Assembly: GCF_902706285.1 (NCBI RefSeq)
Contig: NZ_CACSKD010000007.1
Location: 224,440 to 288,439 of the forward strand
Origin: Rhizobium sp. 18055
Lineage (GTDB): Bacteria > Pseudomonadota > Alphaproteobacteria > Rhizobiales > Rhizobiaceae
DNA length: 64,000 nt
Direction of reading: 5' to 3'
The notes below the pieces were generated by a model. It was not told the origin of the DNA, did not search any database, and saw nothing but the letters and a program-made list of their open reading frames with translations. The position numbers were made by a program, and so were the translations under genes. Below are positions 23,735 to 32,041 of the stretch, piece by piece. Numbering within the stretch: position 1 is the stretch's first letter; every line of letters begins with the position of its first letter.

Positions 23735-24790
23735 TTGAACAAAGGCCTGTCTCTTTACCTGGATTTTCTTAGAGCAATCGCCGCGCTTGCGGTCTTTATT
23801 TCTCACGCCCAGGGATTTCTTCTTCCCGGAATGCCGGCATCTGTTGCAAGCAACGGCGATGAGGCCGTAGCCGTCTTCTTTGTCCTTTCGGGCTTTGTGA
23901 TTCAGTACGTGCTGGCGACCAAGGAAAACGACTGGCGCTCCTATGCATTTGCGCGCATCGTCCGCATATCCTCGGTTGTTGTGGTCGCTCTTCTCGCAAC
24001 TTACGTTGCCGACCATTGGGGCATGGCAATCAATCCCGGCCTTTATCAAAGCATTCCGTTCTACAACGACGACTATGCTGCGGATCTATTGCGGGCGCTG
24101 ACCTTCACCAGCGAATACTGGTATGGGCACGTGGTCTTCGGCACGAACGAAGCCTATTGGTCGCTTGGCTTTGAGGTCTCCTACTACATTGCCGCCGGTG
24201 TCTTCGTGTTTGCACCCAGGCGCATCGCACCGCTCCTGACGCTGGCCTTCGCGCTTCTCATCGGGCCAAAGATCGTCGCTTTCTCGCTTCTCTGGCTGCT
24301 GGGAGCGATAACCTATCGCATAACCAGCTCACGCTTTTCGCCTCGCTACTGCCTTGCGATTTTCCTTGCCACGCCGGTGCTATACGCGGTTGCCAAGCTT
24401 TCCCTGCACGACCTCAAACACCCGATCTTCATATGGCAGGGTTTTGCAAGCTGCGCCGAAAGTCTGCTGTACTACACAGTCATCGCGCTGATTGCAGCGT
24501 TGAACATCTTCAGCTTCAGCCGTGTCTTTCAAAATCTTGATTTTGTGCCGGCCCGCGCTGCCAATGCCGTCAGATGGGTCGCCGGCGCCAGTTTCACCCT
24601 CTACCTGACGAATGAACCGCTTTTCGTGCTGGCAAAGGCAATGTCGCTGGATCGCTCCCCCGCCTATGGCATCGCCGGCACCTTGGGTGTTCTCTGCATC
24701 GCATTCGCGTTGGCCGAAATCGGCGAGCGCCGAAAGCACCACTATAAGACACTGATACGATATGTTTTTCGAGACGTGGCAAGGGCCTAG
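23735..24790 (+). CDS. Membrane acyltransferase, family 3 (first copy)
   Basis: 351 residues from TTG 23735 with AGGTGA 7 bases upstream. Begins LYLDFLRAIAALAVFISHAQGF, the R-x10-H motif of acyltransferase-3 proteins, and has about ten hydrophobic helices (ATYVADHWG, LTFTSEYWYGHVVF, LGFEVSYYIAAGVF). Such proteins O-acetylate or otherwise acylate exopolysaccharide, LPS or glycans at the inner membrane. The coding and its upstream DNA are less GC-rich than neighbours, which may point to transfer. No polysaccharide cluster is adjacent. Confidence 0.88.
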   Translation: MNKGLSLYLDFLRAIAALAVFISHAQGFLLPGMPASVASNGDEAVAVFFVLSGFVIQYVLATKENDWRSYAFARIVRISSVVVVALLATYVADHWGMAINPGLYQSIPFYNDDYAADLLRALTFTSEYWYGHVVFGTNEAYWSLGFEVSYYIAAGVFVFAPRRIAPLLTLAFALLIGPKIVAFSLLWLLGAITYRITSSRFSPRYCLAIFLATPVLYAVAKLSLHDLKHPIFIWQGFASCAESLLYYTVIALIAALNIFSFSRVFQNLDFVPARAANAVRWVAGASFTLYLTNEPLFVLAKAMSLDRSPAYGIAGTLGVLCIAFALAEIGERRKHHYKTLIRYVFRDVARA

Positions 24791-24902
24791 AAAACGGCGT
24801 TCCGCACCGAAAACCTGCTGTTGGCATCCGCCATGCTGCACTCACCGCTCGCTGCAGAGAATACAATTGCCAATTGTCAGGAGTGGTTAGCCAAAATGGG
24901 CG

Positions 24903-25736
24903 TCAGCCACTCATCATCTCGTTTCCGACCGCAACAATCTCGTCGGTCACGACGTCGAACTGCGAAAGCGTTGCCGGGCCGAACGCCGTGGACAAGGCGA
25001 CGTCGGTGGCATCGCGACCGGTCGCCATCAGGATGCGGCCGATACGCGGCATGTTGTGTCTCGCATCCACCGTATGCCAGTGGCCGCCGAGATAGACCTC
25101 GAACCAGGCGCTGAAATCCATCGGCGCCGGATCTCTGGGAACCCCGATATCACCAAGATACCCGGTGCAGTAACGCGCCGGTATGTTCATGCAACGGCAG
25201 AGCGTGATCGCCAGATGCGCGAAATCGCGGCACACGCCGGTGCGGTCGGTGTAGCCGCCATGCGCGGTGCGCAGGAGATCGGCATTCATATAGTCGAAGC
25301 GGATATGGCCGTGCACGAAGTCGGCGATCGCCTGCACCCGCGCCCAGCCTTGCGGCGTGTTCGAAAATTGCGCCCAGGCAAAATCCGCCAGCCGGTCGGT
25401 GTCGCAATAGCGGCTACCGAGCAGGAACACCAGCACGTCGTCGGGCAGATCCTTGATCTCGTGCTGCGCGGCGTTGAAGGGCACGACATCGGGCTGGCCG
25501 CTGTCGTAGATGTCGAATTCGGTCGAGATCGTCGTCAGTCCCGCCGGTGCGACGATCCGGGTGCAGGCATTGCCGAAGCTATCGGTGTAGCCCCAGGCAT
25601 CGATCGGCTGGTTGAACGATAGAACCTGATCGGTCAAAAGATCGACCCGCCGCGAGGGGTGGATATTCAGGACAAGAAGCATCGGCGTTGGCTGCACACA
25701 GTCGTAGCCTATCGTGAAACCAGCGTGGATCTTCAT
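24903..25736 (-). CDS. Transglutaminase-like protein, second paralogue
   Basis: 277 residues. Starts MKIHAGFTIGYDCVQPTPMLL after AAGGGAA. The catalytic core is intact: TGVCRDFAHLA (Cys), WHTVDARHNMPRIG (His and Asp region). The N-terminal beta domain differs from the first paralogue. Downstream of a further paralogue on the same strand with a ~100-base gap, probably one transcript. No signal peptide. The substrate is unknown. Confidence 0.9.
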   Translation of the reverse strand: MKIHAGFTIGYDCVQPTPMLLVLNIHPSRRVDLLTDQVLSFNQPIDAWGYTDSFGNACTRIVAPAGLTTISTEFDIYDSGQPDVVPFNAAQHEIKDLPDDVLVFLLGSRYCDTDRLADFAWAQFSNTPQGWARVQAIADFVHGHIRFDYMNADLLRTAHGGYTDRTGVCRDFAHLAITLCRCMNIPARYCTGYLGDIGVPRDPAPMDFSAWFEVYLGGHWHTVDARHNMPRIGRILMATGRDATDVALSTAFGPATLSQFDVVTDEIVAVGNEMMSG

Positions 25737-25835
25737 GGTGTTCCCTTTTGCAAAGCAGCGCCTCGGATATTGGCAGGCTCTCAGGGAACGCTGATCGAAA
25801 CGATGAGTTCCACGCCGCCAAAGCCTGTGATGCGC

Positions 25836-26711
25836 TCACGGTTCTGTCGTCACATTCACCTGCACGGCCATGTCGCCGAAATCCTCCGCCTCGCCATCAT
25901 AGCTGCCCCACAGCGGGATAGCCTGACGTGGATCGCGCGCGACGCCGACACGGATCAAATCCTTGTTGCCGACGATGCCGTTGGTCGGATCGAACTCGAC
26001 CCAGCCGGCGCCCGGCAGATAAACCTGGCACCAGGCGTGGGTGGAGCCGCCGCCAAGCGTCTGAGACCCATCGCGATCCGGCACGTAGATATAGCCTGTC
26101 ACGAAACGGGCGGCGAAACCGAGCGAGCGCGCCGCCTCGATCATCAACAGTGCAAAGTCGCGACAGGTCCCCTGACGACGCTGCAGCGTCTGGATCGGCG
26201 TCTGCGTTCCCCGCTCGACACGCCGCGCATAGGCAAAGCTCTGGCGGATCGAAAAGCAGAGCGTCATCAGGATGTGCCCCGTTTGCCCCGCGCCGCCGGC
26301 ACCAACAAACTGCTGCGCCCAATGCGCCACCACGCCGTCGGGATCGTCGTAATAGCGGGCGATCGTGCATCTGAGATCGGGCAACTCCTCCTCGTCGTAG
26401 GAGAAAGGATAGGTCAGCGCCTCGCTGTCCATCTCGAAATGGATGGGCACCTCGGGCGTATGATCGAGCCGGATGTTGGTCTCGAATCTAAGATGATCTG
26501 ACGGTCCAGCCATATCGACCAGCGCGATGCAATTGCCGAACACGTCATGAATCCAGCGCACCTGTGCCGGTTGCGGCACGATCACCATCGTCGCATCCAG
26601 CAGGCGCTGGTCGAAGCTGTCGCGCGGCCGAAACAGCACGCGGTGCTGGCCGAATTCCACCGGCCGCTTGTATGTGTAGTGCGTGATATGCCTGACGGAA
26701 TAAACGGTCAT
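25836..26711 (-). CDS. Transglutaminase-like protein, third paralogue
   Basis: 291 residues: VRHITHYTYKRPVEFGQHRVLFRP is the transglutaminase-associated N-terminal domain, then QGTCRDFALLM (Cys), STHAWCQVYLPG (His) and VEFDPTNGI (Asp). All catalytic positions are present. It leads a two-gene unit with the next transglutaminase and is only 43 bases from the stop of the EcfG-type small gene upstream, so stress-induced cotranscription is possible. Confidence 0.9.
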   Translation of the reverse strand: MTVYSVRHITHYTYKRPVEFGQHRVLFRPRDSFDQRLLDATMVIVPQPAQVRWIHDVFGNCIALVDMAGPSDHLRFETNIRLDHTPEVPIHFEMDSEALTYPFSYDEEELPDLRCTIARYYDDPDGVVAHWAQQFVGAGGAGQTGHILMTLCFSIRQSFAYARRVERGTQTPIQTLQRRQGTCRDFALLMIEAARSLGFAARFVTGYIYVPDRDGSQTLGGGSTHAWCQVYLPGAGWVEFDPTNGIVGNKDLIRVGVARDPRQAIPLWGSYDGEAEDFGDMAVQVNVTTEP

Positions 26712-26754
26712 TCTGCCCTCGTCCGTCGCGACGAAAAGTTATCGCACCGGCACT

Positions 26755-26997
26755 CTAGTCGAATTCCGGCACTTGTCCCGACTGAAATAGAATAATCGAC
26801 GGTCCTTGCTCGCCGATTGCAACATTGGCCTCGCGGCTCCAGACGACGACGCCGGCATAATCATTGACCATGGTCTCCGCGACATAAACCGCGGTGTCCT
26901 CGCCCTTCATCCGGCGTGGCTCGAAGGCATGCACCAGCATGCCCTGATCGTCGATATTGAACGCACTCAGCACAATCAGTTTCCGCACTCCAGGCAT
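26755..26997 (-). CDS. Small conserved protein under an EcfG-type promoter
   Basis: 80 residues from ATG 26997 with CAGGAG 7 bases upstream. The sequence (KLIVLSAFNIDDQGMLVHAFEPR, AETMVNDYAGVVVWSREANV) is compact, soluble and lacks Cys; I do not recognise a named family. The immediate upstream DNA holds a near-perfect general-stress promoter. It could act on its own or be cotranscribed with the two downstream transglutaminases. Confidence 0.8.
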   Translation of the reverse strand: MPGVRKLIVLSAFNIDDQGMLVHAFEPRRMKGEDTAVYVAETMVNDYAGVVVWSREANVAIGEQGPSIILFQSGQVPEFD

Positions 26998-27016
26998 GGC
27001 GTTCTCCTGTCGCGAT

Positions 27017-27042
27017 AACGAAAGGCGGATCGGTTTCGTTCC
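27017..27042 (-). promoter_or_regulatory. EcfG (RpoE2) general-stress promoter
   Basis: Minus strand: GGAAC (27042-27038), 17-base spacer, CGTT (27020-27017). This matches the alphaproteobacterial EcfG consensus GGAAC-N16/17-CGTT exactly. Initiation about 7 bases later would leave a leader of ~10-15 nt that is almost entirely the ribosome site of the 80-residue gene. Confidence 0.75.
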
Positions 27043-27204
27043 GAAGGCGGGGTGAGATTTGGAAAGAATTATGCCCTCCCTCGCCTCTTGTCGTTGCGGG
27101 CGTCAACGGGGATGTAGCGTGCGCAACTCACTGAGCGCAACAGAGCTGCCGGCTCTGCGTTTTCGAGCGCGGCGCATGACCGGCGTCAGATAAAACACCG
27201 ACGG

Positions 27205-27471
27205 CTATAATGCGCGCTCGTCCGTTTCCACCCCGCGGGTTGCCAATGAATAGGCCCAATATAGCGGAACGAAGCAAATGAGGACGGCAATTTCCAGAAC
27301 CGAATGACGGACTGGCCGATCATCCTCGACAAGGCCTGCTGTCTCCGCCCCGGTTTCCCGCTGGGCGTTTTCCAGAAGAAGGTTCACCAGCTGACGATTG
27401 TTTTCGGCGTCCGTTCCGTCGGCGTCGTGGGTAATCTTCGGAGAGGGTTGCCGCATCGTTCGCCTCGTCAT
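27205..27471 (-). CDS. Small single-pass membrane protein, unknown
   Basis: About 88 residues from ATG 27471 (AAGG upstream); ATG 27456, with GAGG upstream, is equally good. The N-terminal half is polar (THDADGTDAENNRQLVNLLLENAQRE-type, written here in pieces), followed by one hydrophobic helix, EIAVLICFVPLYWAYSLA, near the C-terminus. No family recognised. Isolated between the stress gene region and the sugar operon terminator. Confidence 0.55.
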   Translation of the reverse strand: MTRRTMRQPSPKITHDADGTDAENNRQLVNLLLENAQRETGAETAGLVEDDRPVRHSVLEIAVLICFVPLYWAYSLATRGVETDERAL

Positions 27472-27579
27472 TGTCTGCCTTGAGTGCGAGCTTAGCACAA
27501 CATTACTAAATTTTTAACGATAACATCGATTTCGGCATCCAGCCCCCGCCCAGACAAACGTCAAACGCCAAAAACCAAA

Positions 27580-27601
27580 AGGCGGAGCTTTCGCCCCGCC
27601 T
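27580..27601 (-). terminator. Terminator of the chvE-ggu operon
   Basis: A ~9-bp stem with one internal mismatch around TTTC at 27580-27601. On the minus strand it is followed by CTTTTGGTTTTTGG. It lies 29 bases after the stop of the arabinonate dehydratase gene, the last gene of the operon. Confidence 0.75.
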
Positions 27602-27629
27602 CTCGTAAAAATCATGTAGCAACAGCGCC

Positions 27630-29369
27630 TTAGTGGCTGTCCTTGCCCACTGCGTTGCCGCGACATCCCTTGAGGAAGTCGAGGTCGGCCCCGGTATCGG
27701 CACCTTCGACGTGCTGCTGGTGCAGGAAGGCATAGCCGGACGTCGGCAGGTCGTGATGCGGCTGCCATTCGGCCAGACGGCGCGCCAGTTCCTCGTCGGA
27801 AATGTCGAGATGCAAGCGGCGGTTCGGCACGTCGAGCTCGATCATGTCGCCGTTCTTGACGACAGCGAGCGGGCCACCGACGGCGGCTTCCGGCGAGGTG
27901 TGCAGCACGACGGTGCCGTAGGCAGTGCCGGACATGCGGGCATCGGAGATGCGCACCATGTCGGTAATGCCCTTCTTCAGCACCTTGGGCGGAAGGCCCA
28001 TGTTGCCGACTTCGGCCATGCCAGGATAGCCCTTCGGACCACAGTTCTTCATGACCATGATGCAGGTCTCGTCGATGTCGAGATTGTCATCGTTGATCTT
28101 CGCCTTGTAGTCGTCGATGTCCTCGAACACCACGGCCCGGCCGCGATGCGACAGCAGATGCGGAGAGGCAGCCGAAGGCTTCAGCACCGCACCCTTCGGC
28201 GCCAGGTTGCCGCGCACGACGACGATGCCGCCCGATTGCGTCAATGCCTTTTCAGTCGGCAGGATGACGTCCTCGTTCCAGTTGACGACGTCCTTGACCT
28301 CGTTCCACATGGTTTCGCCGGAGACCGTCAGCGCATCCTTGTGCAGCAGACCTGCCTCGCCGAGACGCTTGATCACGACAGGCAGGCCGCCCGCATAGAA
28401 GAACTCTTCCATCAGGTACTTGCCCGACGGCATCAGGTTGACGATGGTCGGCACCTCGCGGCCACAGCGATCCCAATCGTCGAGCGTCAGGTCGATGCCG
28501 ACGCGGCCGGCCATGGCGAGCAGATGGATGACGGCGTTGGTCGATCCGCCGATCGCCGCATTGGTGCGGATGGCGTTCTCGAAGGCGTCCTTGGTCATGA
28601 TGTCGGATGGCTTCAGGTCGTCCTTGACCATCTGCACGATCCGGCGACCGGTCATCTGTGCCATCACCTTGCGGCGGCTATCGACGCCTGGGATCGCGGC
28701 ATTGCCGGACAGTGCCATGCCCAGCGCTTCGGCCATCGAGGCCATGGTGGACGCGGTCCCCATGGTGTTGCAGGTCCCGGACGAACGGCTCATCGAGGCT
28801 TCCGCCTCGAGGAATTCCTCCTGCGTCATCTCGCCTGCCTTCACCATCTCGGAGAATTTCCACAGATGCGTGCCGGAGCCGACGCGCTCGCCGCGGAAAT
28901 AGCCGTTCAGCATCGGCCCGCCGGTGACGACGATCGATGGCAGATCGACGGAGGCCGCCGCCATGATCAGCGACGGCGTGGTCTTGTCGCAACCGACCAA
29001 CAGCACGCAGCCATCCATCGGCTGGCCGCGGATCGTTTCCTCGATCGCTAGAGCCGCGAGGTTGCGATACATCATCGCGGTCGGGCGGAACGTGTTTTCC
29101 GAAGCCGAGAACACCGGCACTTCCATCGGGAAGCCGCCAGCCTCCCATACCCCGGCCTTCACCTTTTCGGCAAGCTCGCGCAGATGGCCGTTGCACGGCG
29201 TCATATCCGACCAGGTGTTGAGGATGCCGATGACAGGGCGTCCGTCGAACAGGTCGTGCGGGTAACCCTGGTTCTTCATCCAGCCGCGGTGATAGATGAC
29301 GTCACGGCTGGTGCCGCCGTACCATTCCTGCGACCTCAGCTTGCGCGGCCATTCCGCTTTCTTAAACAT
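27630..29369 (-). CDS. araC: L-arabinonate dehydratase (IlvD/EDD family)
   Basis: 579 residues, the same length as the characterised Rhizobium leguminosarum arabinonate dehydratase. The three [2Fe-2S] Cys fall at the same numbers (Cys59 in DMTPCNG, Cys127 in VGCDKT, Cys200 in GTCNT), with Lys129 for the Mg site and Ser480 (ARMSGTAYG) as catalytic base. It dehydrates L-arabinonate, and related D-galactonate or D-fuconate, to the 2-keto-3-deoxy acid. Last gene of the chvE-gguABC operon, directly after the aldehyde dehydrogenase. The symbol is used loosely for the non-phosphorylative pathway enzyme and is not the AraC regulator. Confidence 0.9.
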   Translation of the reverse strand: MFKKAEWPRKLRSQEWYGGTSRDVIYHRGWMKNQGYPHDLFDGRPVIGILNTWSDMTPCNGHLRELAEKVKAGVWEAGGFPMEVPVFSASENTFRPTAMMYRNLAALAIEETIRGQPMDGCVLLVGCDKTTPSLIMAAASVDLPSIVVTGGPMLNGYFRGERVGSGTHLWKFSEMVKAGEMTQEEFLEAEASMSRSSGTCNTMGTASTMASMAEALGMALSGNAAIPGVDSRRKVMAQMTGRRIVQMVKDDLKPSDIMTKDAFENAIRTNAAIGGSTNAVIHLLAMAGRVGIDLTLDDWDRCGREVPTIVNLMPSGKYLMEEFFYAGGLPVVIKRLGEAGLLHKDALTVSGETMWNEVKDVVNWNEDVILPTEKALTQSGGIVVVRGNLAPKGAVLKPSAASPHLLSHRGRAVVFEDIDDYKAKINDDNLDIDETCIMVMKNCGPKGYPGMAEVGNMGLPPKVLKKGITDMVRISDARMSGTAYGTVVLHTSPEAAVGGPLAVVKNGDMIELDVPNRRLHLDISDEELARRLAEWQPHHDLPTSGYAFLHQQHVEGADTGADLDFLKGCRGNAVGKDSH

Positions 29370-29430
29370 TGTCTCTGTCCTTCAGAAGCGCCGAGCCGCC
29401 CTCGCGACGACCCGGATCGCCAGTTGTTCG

Positions 29431-30864
29431 TCAGGCCAGCGTGTAGCTGGTCTTGACCGATGTGTAGAACTCGGCGGCGTATTTTCCTTGCTCGCGCGGA
29501 CCGTAGGACGAGCCCTTGCGGCCACCGAACGGAACGTGAAAGTCTACGCCTGCCGTCGGCAGGTTGACCATCACCATGCCGGCTTCGGCATTGCGCTTGA
29601 AGTGCGTCGCATGCTTGAGGCTGGTGGTCGCGATACCGGAAGACAGGCCGAACGGCGTGTCGTTGGCGGTGGCAAGCGCCTCTTCATAGTCCTTCACCCG
29701 GATGAGCGAGACCACAGGTCCGAAGATTTCCTCGCGCGAAATCCGCATCTGGTTGGTCGCTTCGGTAAACAGCGTCGGCTGCAGGTAGAAGCCGGGGGTG
29801 TCGCGGGTGATCAGCTCACCGCCGAAGGCAAGCTTAGCGCCTTCCTTTTTGCCGATCTCGATGTAATCGGTATCGGTTTTCAACTGCCGCTCGTCGACCA
29901 CGGGACCGACATGGGTGCCGGGCTTCATGGCGTTGTCGACGACGATCGTTTTCAGCTTCTCGGTGAGCGCCGCAACGAACTTGTCGTGGATGCCTTCGGT
30001 GACGATCAGGCGCGACGAGGCCGTGCAGCGCTGGCCGGTCGAGAAGAAGCCGGAATTGGCGGCCGCTTCGACAGCAACGGTCAGATCGGCGTCGTCGAGG
30101 ACGACCATCGGGTTCTTGCCGCCCATTTCCAGCTGGAACTTGCGGTTATGCTCGATCGAGGCGGCAGCGACACGCTTGCCGGTGCCGGTGGAGCCGGTAA
30201 ACGTGATGCCGGAAACATCAGGGCTGTCGAGCATGACCTGACCGACGACAGAGCCCTTGCCCATGACGAGGTTGAGCACGCCCTTCGGCAGGCCGGCGCG
30301 GTGGAGGATATCGACGATTGCCCACGAGCAGCCCGGAACCAGTTCGGCCGGCTTGAAGACGATCGTGTTGCCGTAGCAAAGCGCCGGCGCGATCTTCCAG
30401 GCCGGAATGGCGATCGGGAAGTTCCACGGCGTGATGATGCCGATGACACCCAACGGGTCGCGGGTGATCTCCACACCGACATTCGGACGCACCGACGGAA
30501 TGACCTCGCCGGCAAGGCGCAGCACTTCGCCTGCGAAGAATTCGAAGATCTGCGAAGCGCGGATCGTCTCGCCGATCGCTTCCGGCAGGGTCTTACCTTC
30601 TTCGCGCGCCAGGAGAGCGCCGAGCTCGTCCTTGCGGGCCATGATCTCGTCGCCGGTCTTTTTCAGGATGACGTGGCGCTCCCAGATGCCGGAGCGCGAC
30701 CAGGCCGGGAATGCGGCTTTGGCGGCGGCAATGGCGTTCTTGGTGTCTTCGGCGGAACCGTCGGCATAGAGACCGACGACTTCGTTGGTGTCGGACGGAT
30801 TGATGTTCTTCGTCGCGTCCGAGCCGATCCATTCGCCGGCGATCAGGTTCTGATAAATGGTCAT
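29431..30864 (-). CDS. Aldehyde dehydrogenase, probable 2,5-dioxopentanoate dehydrogenase
   Basis: 477 residues. ALDH motifs: TPWNFP, the NAD(P) loop FTGSTGTGK, the general base Glu246 (LEMGGK) and nucleophile Cys280 (GQRCTASS). In the non-phosphorylative L-arabinose route this family oxidises 2,5-dioxopentanoate (alpha-ketoglutarate semialdehyde) to 2-oxoglutarate. Its place between GguC and the arabinonate dehydratase supports this role. Start ATG 30864 has GGAGG 11 bases upstream. A stem-loop at 30900-30929 separates it from gguC. Confidence 0.88.
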   Translation of the reverse strand: MTIYQNLIAGEWIGSDATKNINPSDTNEVVGLYADGSAEDTKNAIAAAKAAFPAWSRSGIWERHVILKKTGDEIMARKDELGALLAREEGKTLPEAIGETIRASQIFEFFAGEVLRLAGEVIPSVRPNVGVEITRDPLGVIGIITPWNFPIAIPAWKIAPALCYGNTIVFKPAELVPGCSWAIVDILHRAGLPKGVLNLVMGKGSVVGQVMLDSPDVSGITFTGSTGTGKRVAAASIEHNRKFQLEMGGKNPMVVLDDADLTVAVEAAANSGFFSTGQRCTASSRLIVTEGIHDKFVAALTEKLKTIVVDNAMKPGTHVGPVVDERQLKTDTDYIEIGKKEGAKLAFGGELITRDTPGFYLQPTLFTEATNQMRISREEIFGPVVSLIRVKDYEEALATANDTPFGLSSGIATTSLKHATHFKRNAEAGMVMVNLPTAGVDFHVPFGGRKGSSYGPREQGKYAAEFYTSVKTSYTLA

Positions 30865-30899
30865 GGGCTCAACAAGCCTCCTTTACCGCTTATGAAACA

Positions 30900-30929
30900 A
30901 TGGCCCAGCCGCAAAGGCCGCCGGGCCAT
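30900..30929 (-). other. Intercistronic stem-loop, gguC / aldehyde dehydrogenase
   Basis: Arms 30900-30912 and 30917-30929 pair at 11 of 13 positions. No T-run follows on the minus strand, so it more likely stabilises or processes the mRNA than terminates it. Confidence 0.5.
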
Positions 30930-30936
30930 AAGATTT

Positions 30937-31941
30937 TTACAGCTGCTTGACGACGATCTCTGCTTCGGCGTCGATCTTCAGCGGATTGCGCAGCGGCAAG
31001 CCGAATTCGGCGACTTCGATTTCGAACACATCGCCCTCTTCCGCCTTGATGCCATCGGCAAACGACAGCGTCGCCGTGCCGAACATGTGAACGTGAACGT
31101 CGCCGGGCACCCGGAACAGGCCGTATTTGAAGTGGTGGTATTCGAGGTTCGCAAAGGTGTGCGACATGTTCGCTTCACCCGACAGGAACGGTTTTTCGAA
31201 GATCACCTTGTCGCCGCGCTTGATGCGCGATGTGCCGCGAATGTCGTCGGGCGCCGCACCGATGCGGATCTCGGGGCCGAAGCTCGCCGGGCGCAGCTTG
31301 GAATGCGCGAGGTAGAGATAGTTGATCCGCTCGGTGACGTGGTCGGAAAACTCGTTCGACAGCGCAAAGCCGATGCGGAACGGCGTGCCGTCTTCCGCGA
31401 TCACATAGATGCCGGCCATCTCGGGCTCTTCGCCACCATCGAGCGCGAAGGACGGCGACACCAGCGGCGCGCCGGGAGCCGCCGAACCGTAACCGTTGCC
31501 CTTGTAGAACCACTCGGGCTGGACGCCCTTTTCGCCGGCCTTCGGCTTGCCGTTCTCAAGGCCCATCTTGAACATCTTCATCGAGTCGGTCAGCGTTTCC
31601 TCGGCCGCCTCGGAGGTCTTCTTGTGCATGCTGTCGCGCGTTGCCGCCGATCCGAGATGCGTCAGGCCCGTGCCCGTCAGATGCAGGTGGGCCGCATCCG
31701 GATGCGTCATCGGCGGCAGGAAGCGGCTCTCTGCATAGGCGGTGTCGAGGTCGACCGCATCGCCGAGGCCATGCGCTTCGATGACCGAAACCAGCGACTT
31801 GCCGGCGTTTGCGGCTTCCATGGCCAGCGCATAGACGCTGCCGGCGTTATTGACGGCTTTCGCGGCACCGCCCGGCTCGCGCACGGCGACGATGATCTCT
31901 CCGTTCGAACCCTTGATCTGCGAAATAAGCACGGTCTTCAT
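30937..31941 (-). CDS. gguC: GguC, AraD1/FAH-superfamily protein
   Basis: 334 residues. C-terminal half shows FAH-type features (YVIAEDGTPFRIGFALSNEFSDH, SKLRPASFGPEI, GSGEANMSH-like EANMSH, FKYGLFRVPGDVHVHMFGT). In the FAH superfamily an acidic triad binds Mg2+. Some members dehydrate 2-keto-3-deoxy-pentonates. Encoded between the transporter and the arabinonate dehydratase/aldehyde dehydrogenase pair, it is the natural candidate for L-2-keto-3-deoxyarabonate dehydratase, the step otherwise missing (inference). ATG 31941 abuts AAAAGG; a GTG three codons in (31932) has better spacing. Confidence 0.85.
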   Translation of the reverse strand: MKTVLISQIKGSNGEIIVAVREPGGAAKAVNNAGSVYALAMEAANAGKSLVSVIEAHGLGDAVDLDTAYAESRFLPPMTHPDAAHLHLTGTGLTHLGSAATRDSMHKKTSEAAEETLTDSMKMFKMGLENGKPKAGEKGVQPEWFYKGNGYGSAAPGAPLVSPSFALDGGEEPEMAGIYVIAEDGTPFRIGFALSNEFSDHVTERINYLYLAHSKLRPASFGPEIRIGAAPDDIRGTSRIKRGDKVIFEKPFLSGEANMSHTFANLEYHHFKYGLFRVPGDVHVHMFGTATLSFADGIKAEEGDVFEIEVAEFGLPLRNPLKIDAEAEIVVKQL

Positions 31942-31954
31942 CCTTTTCGATAAC

Positions 31955-31994
31955 GCGGAGTATGCTCCGCCGTTCCGGCTCCCGAAGGAGCCGG
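31955..31994 (-). other. Two tandem stem-loops between gguB and gguC
   Basis: Stem 1: 31975-31982 with 31987-31994 (8 bp, 4-nt loop). Stem 2: 31955-31960 with 31965-31970 (6 bp, 4-nt loop). They sit in the 100-base gap between transporter and catabolic genes, a place where mRNA processing or partial termination would set the expression ratio. Confidence 0.55.
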
Positions 31995-32041
31995 ATTGGT
32001 TGGTTCATGTGACTGCGAATTCATGGCCGGCGCTCTCGCGC

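Noticed and set aside
29296..31953. An 885-codon plus-strand open frame opposite the aldehyde dehydrogenase and gguC
   Set aside because: Both minus-strand products are well-conserved enzymes with catalytic residues in place. The plus frame is a codon-bias shadow rich in Arg/Gly/Asp/His.
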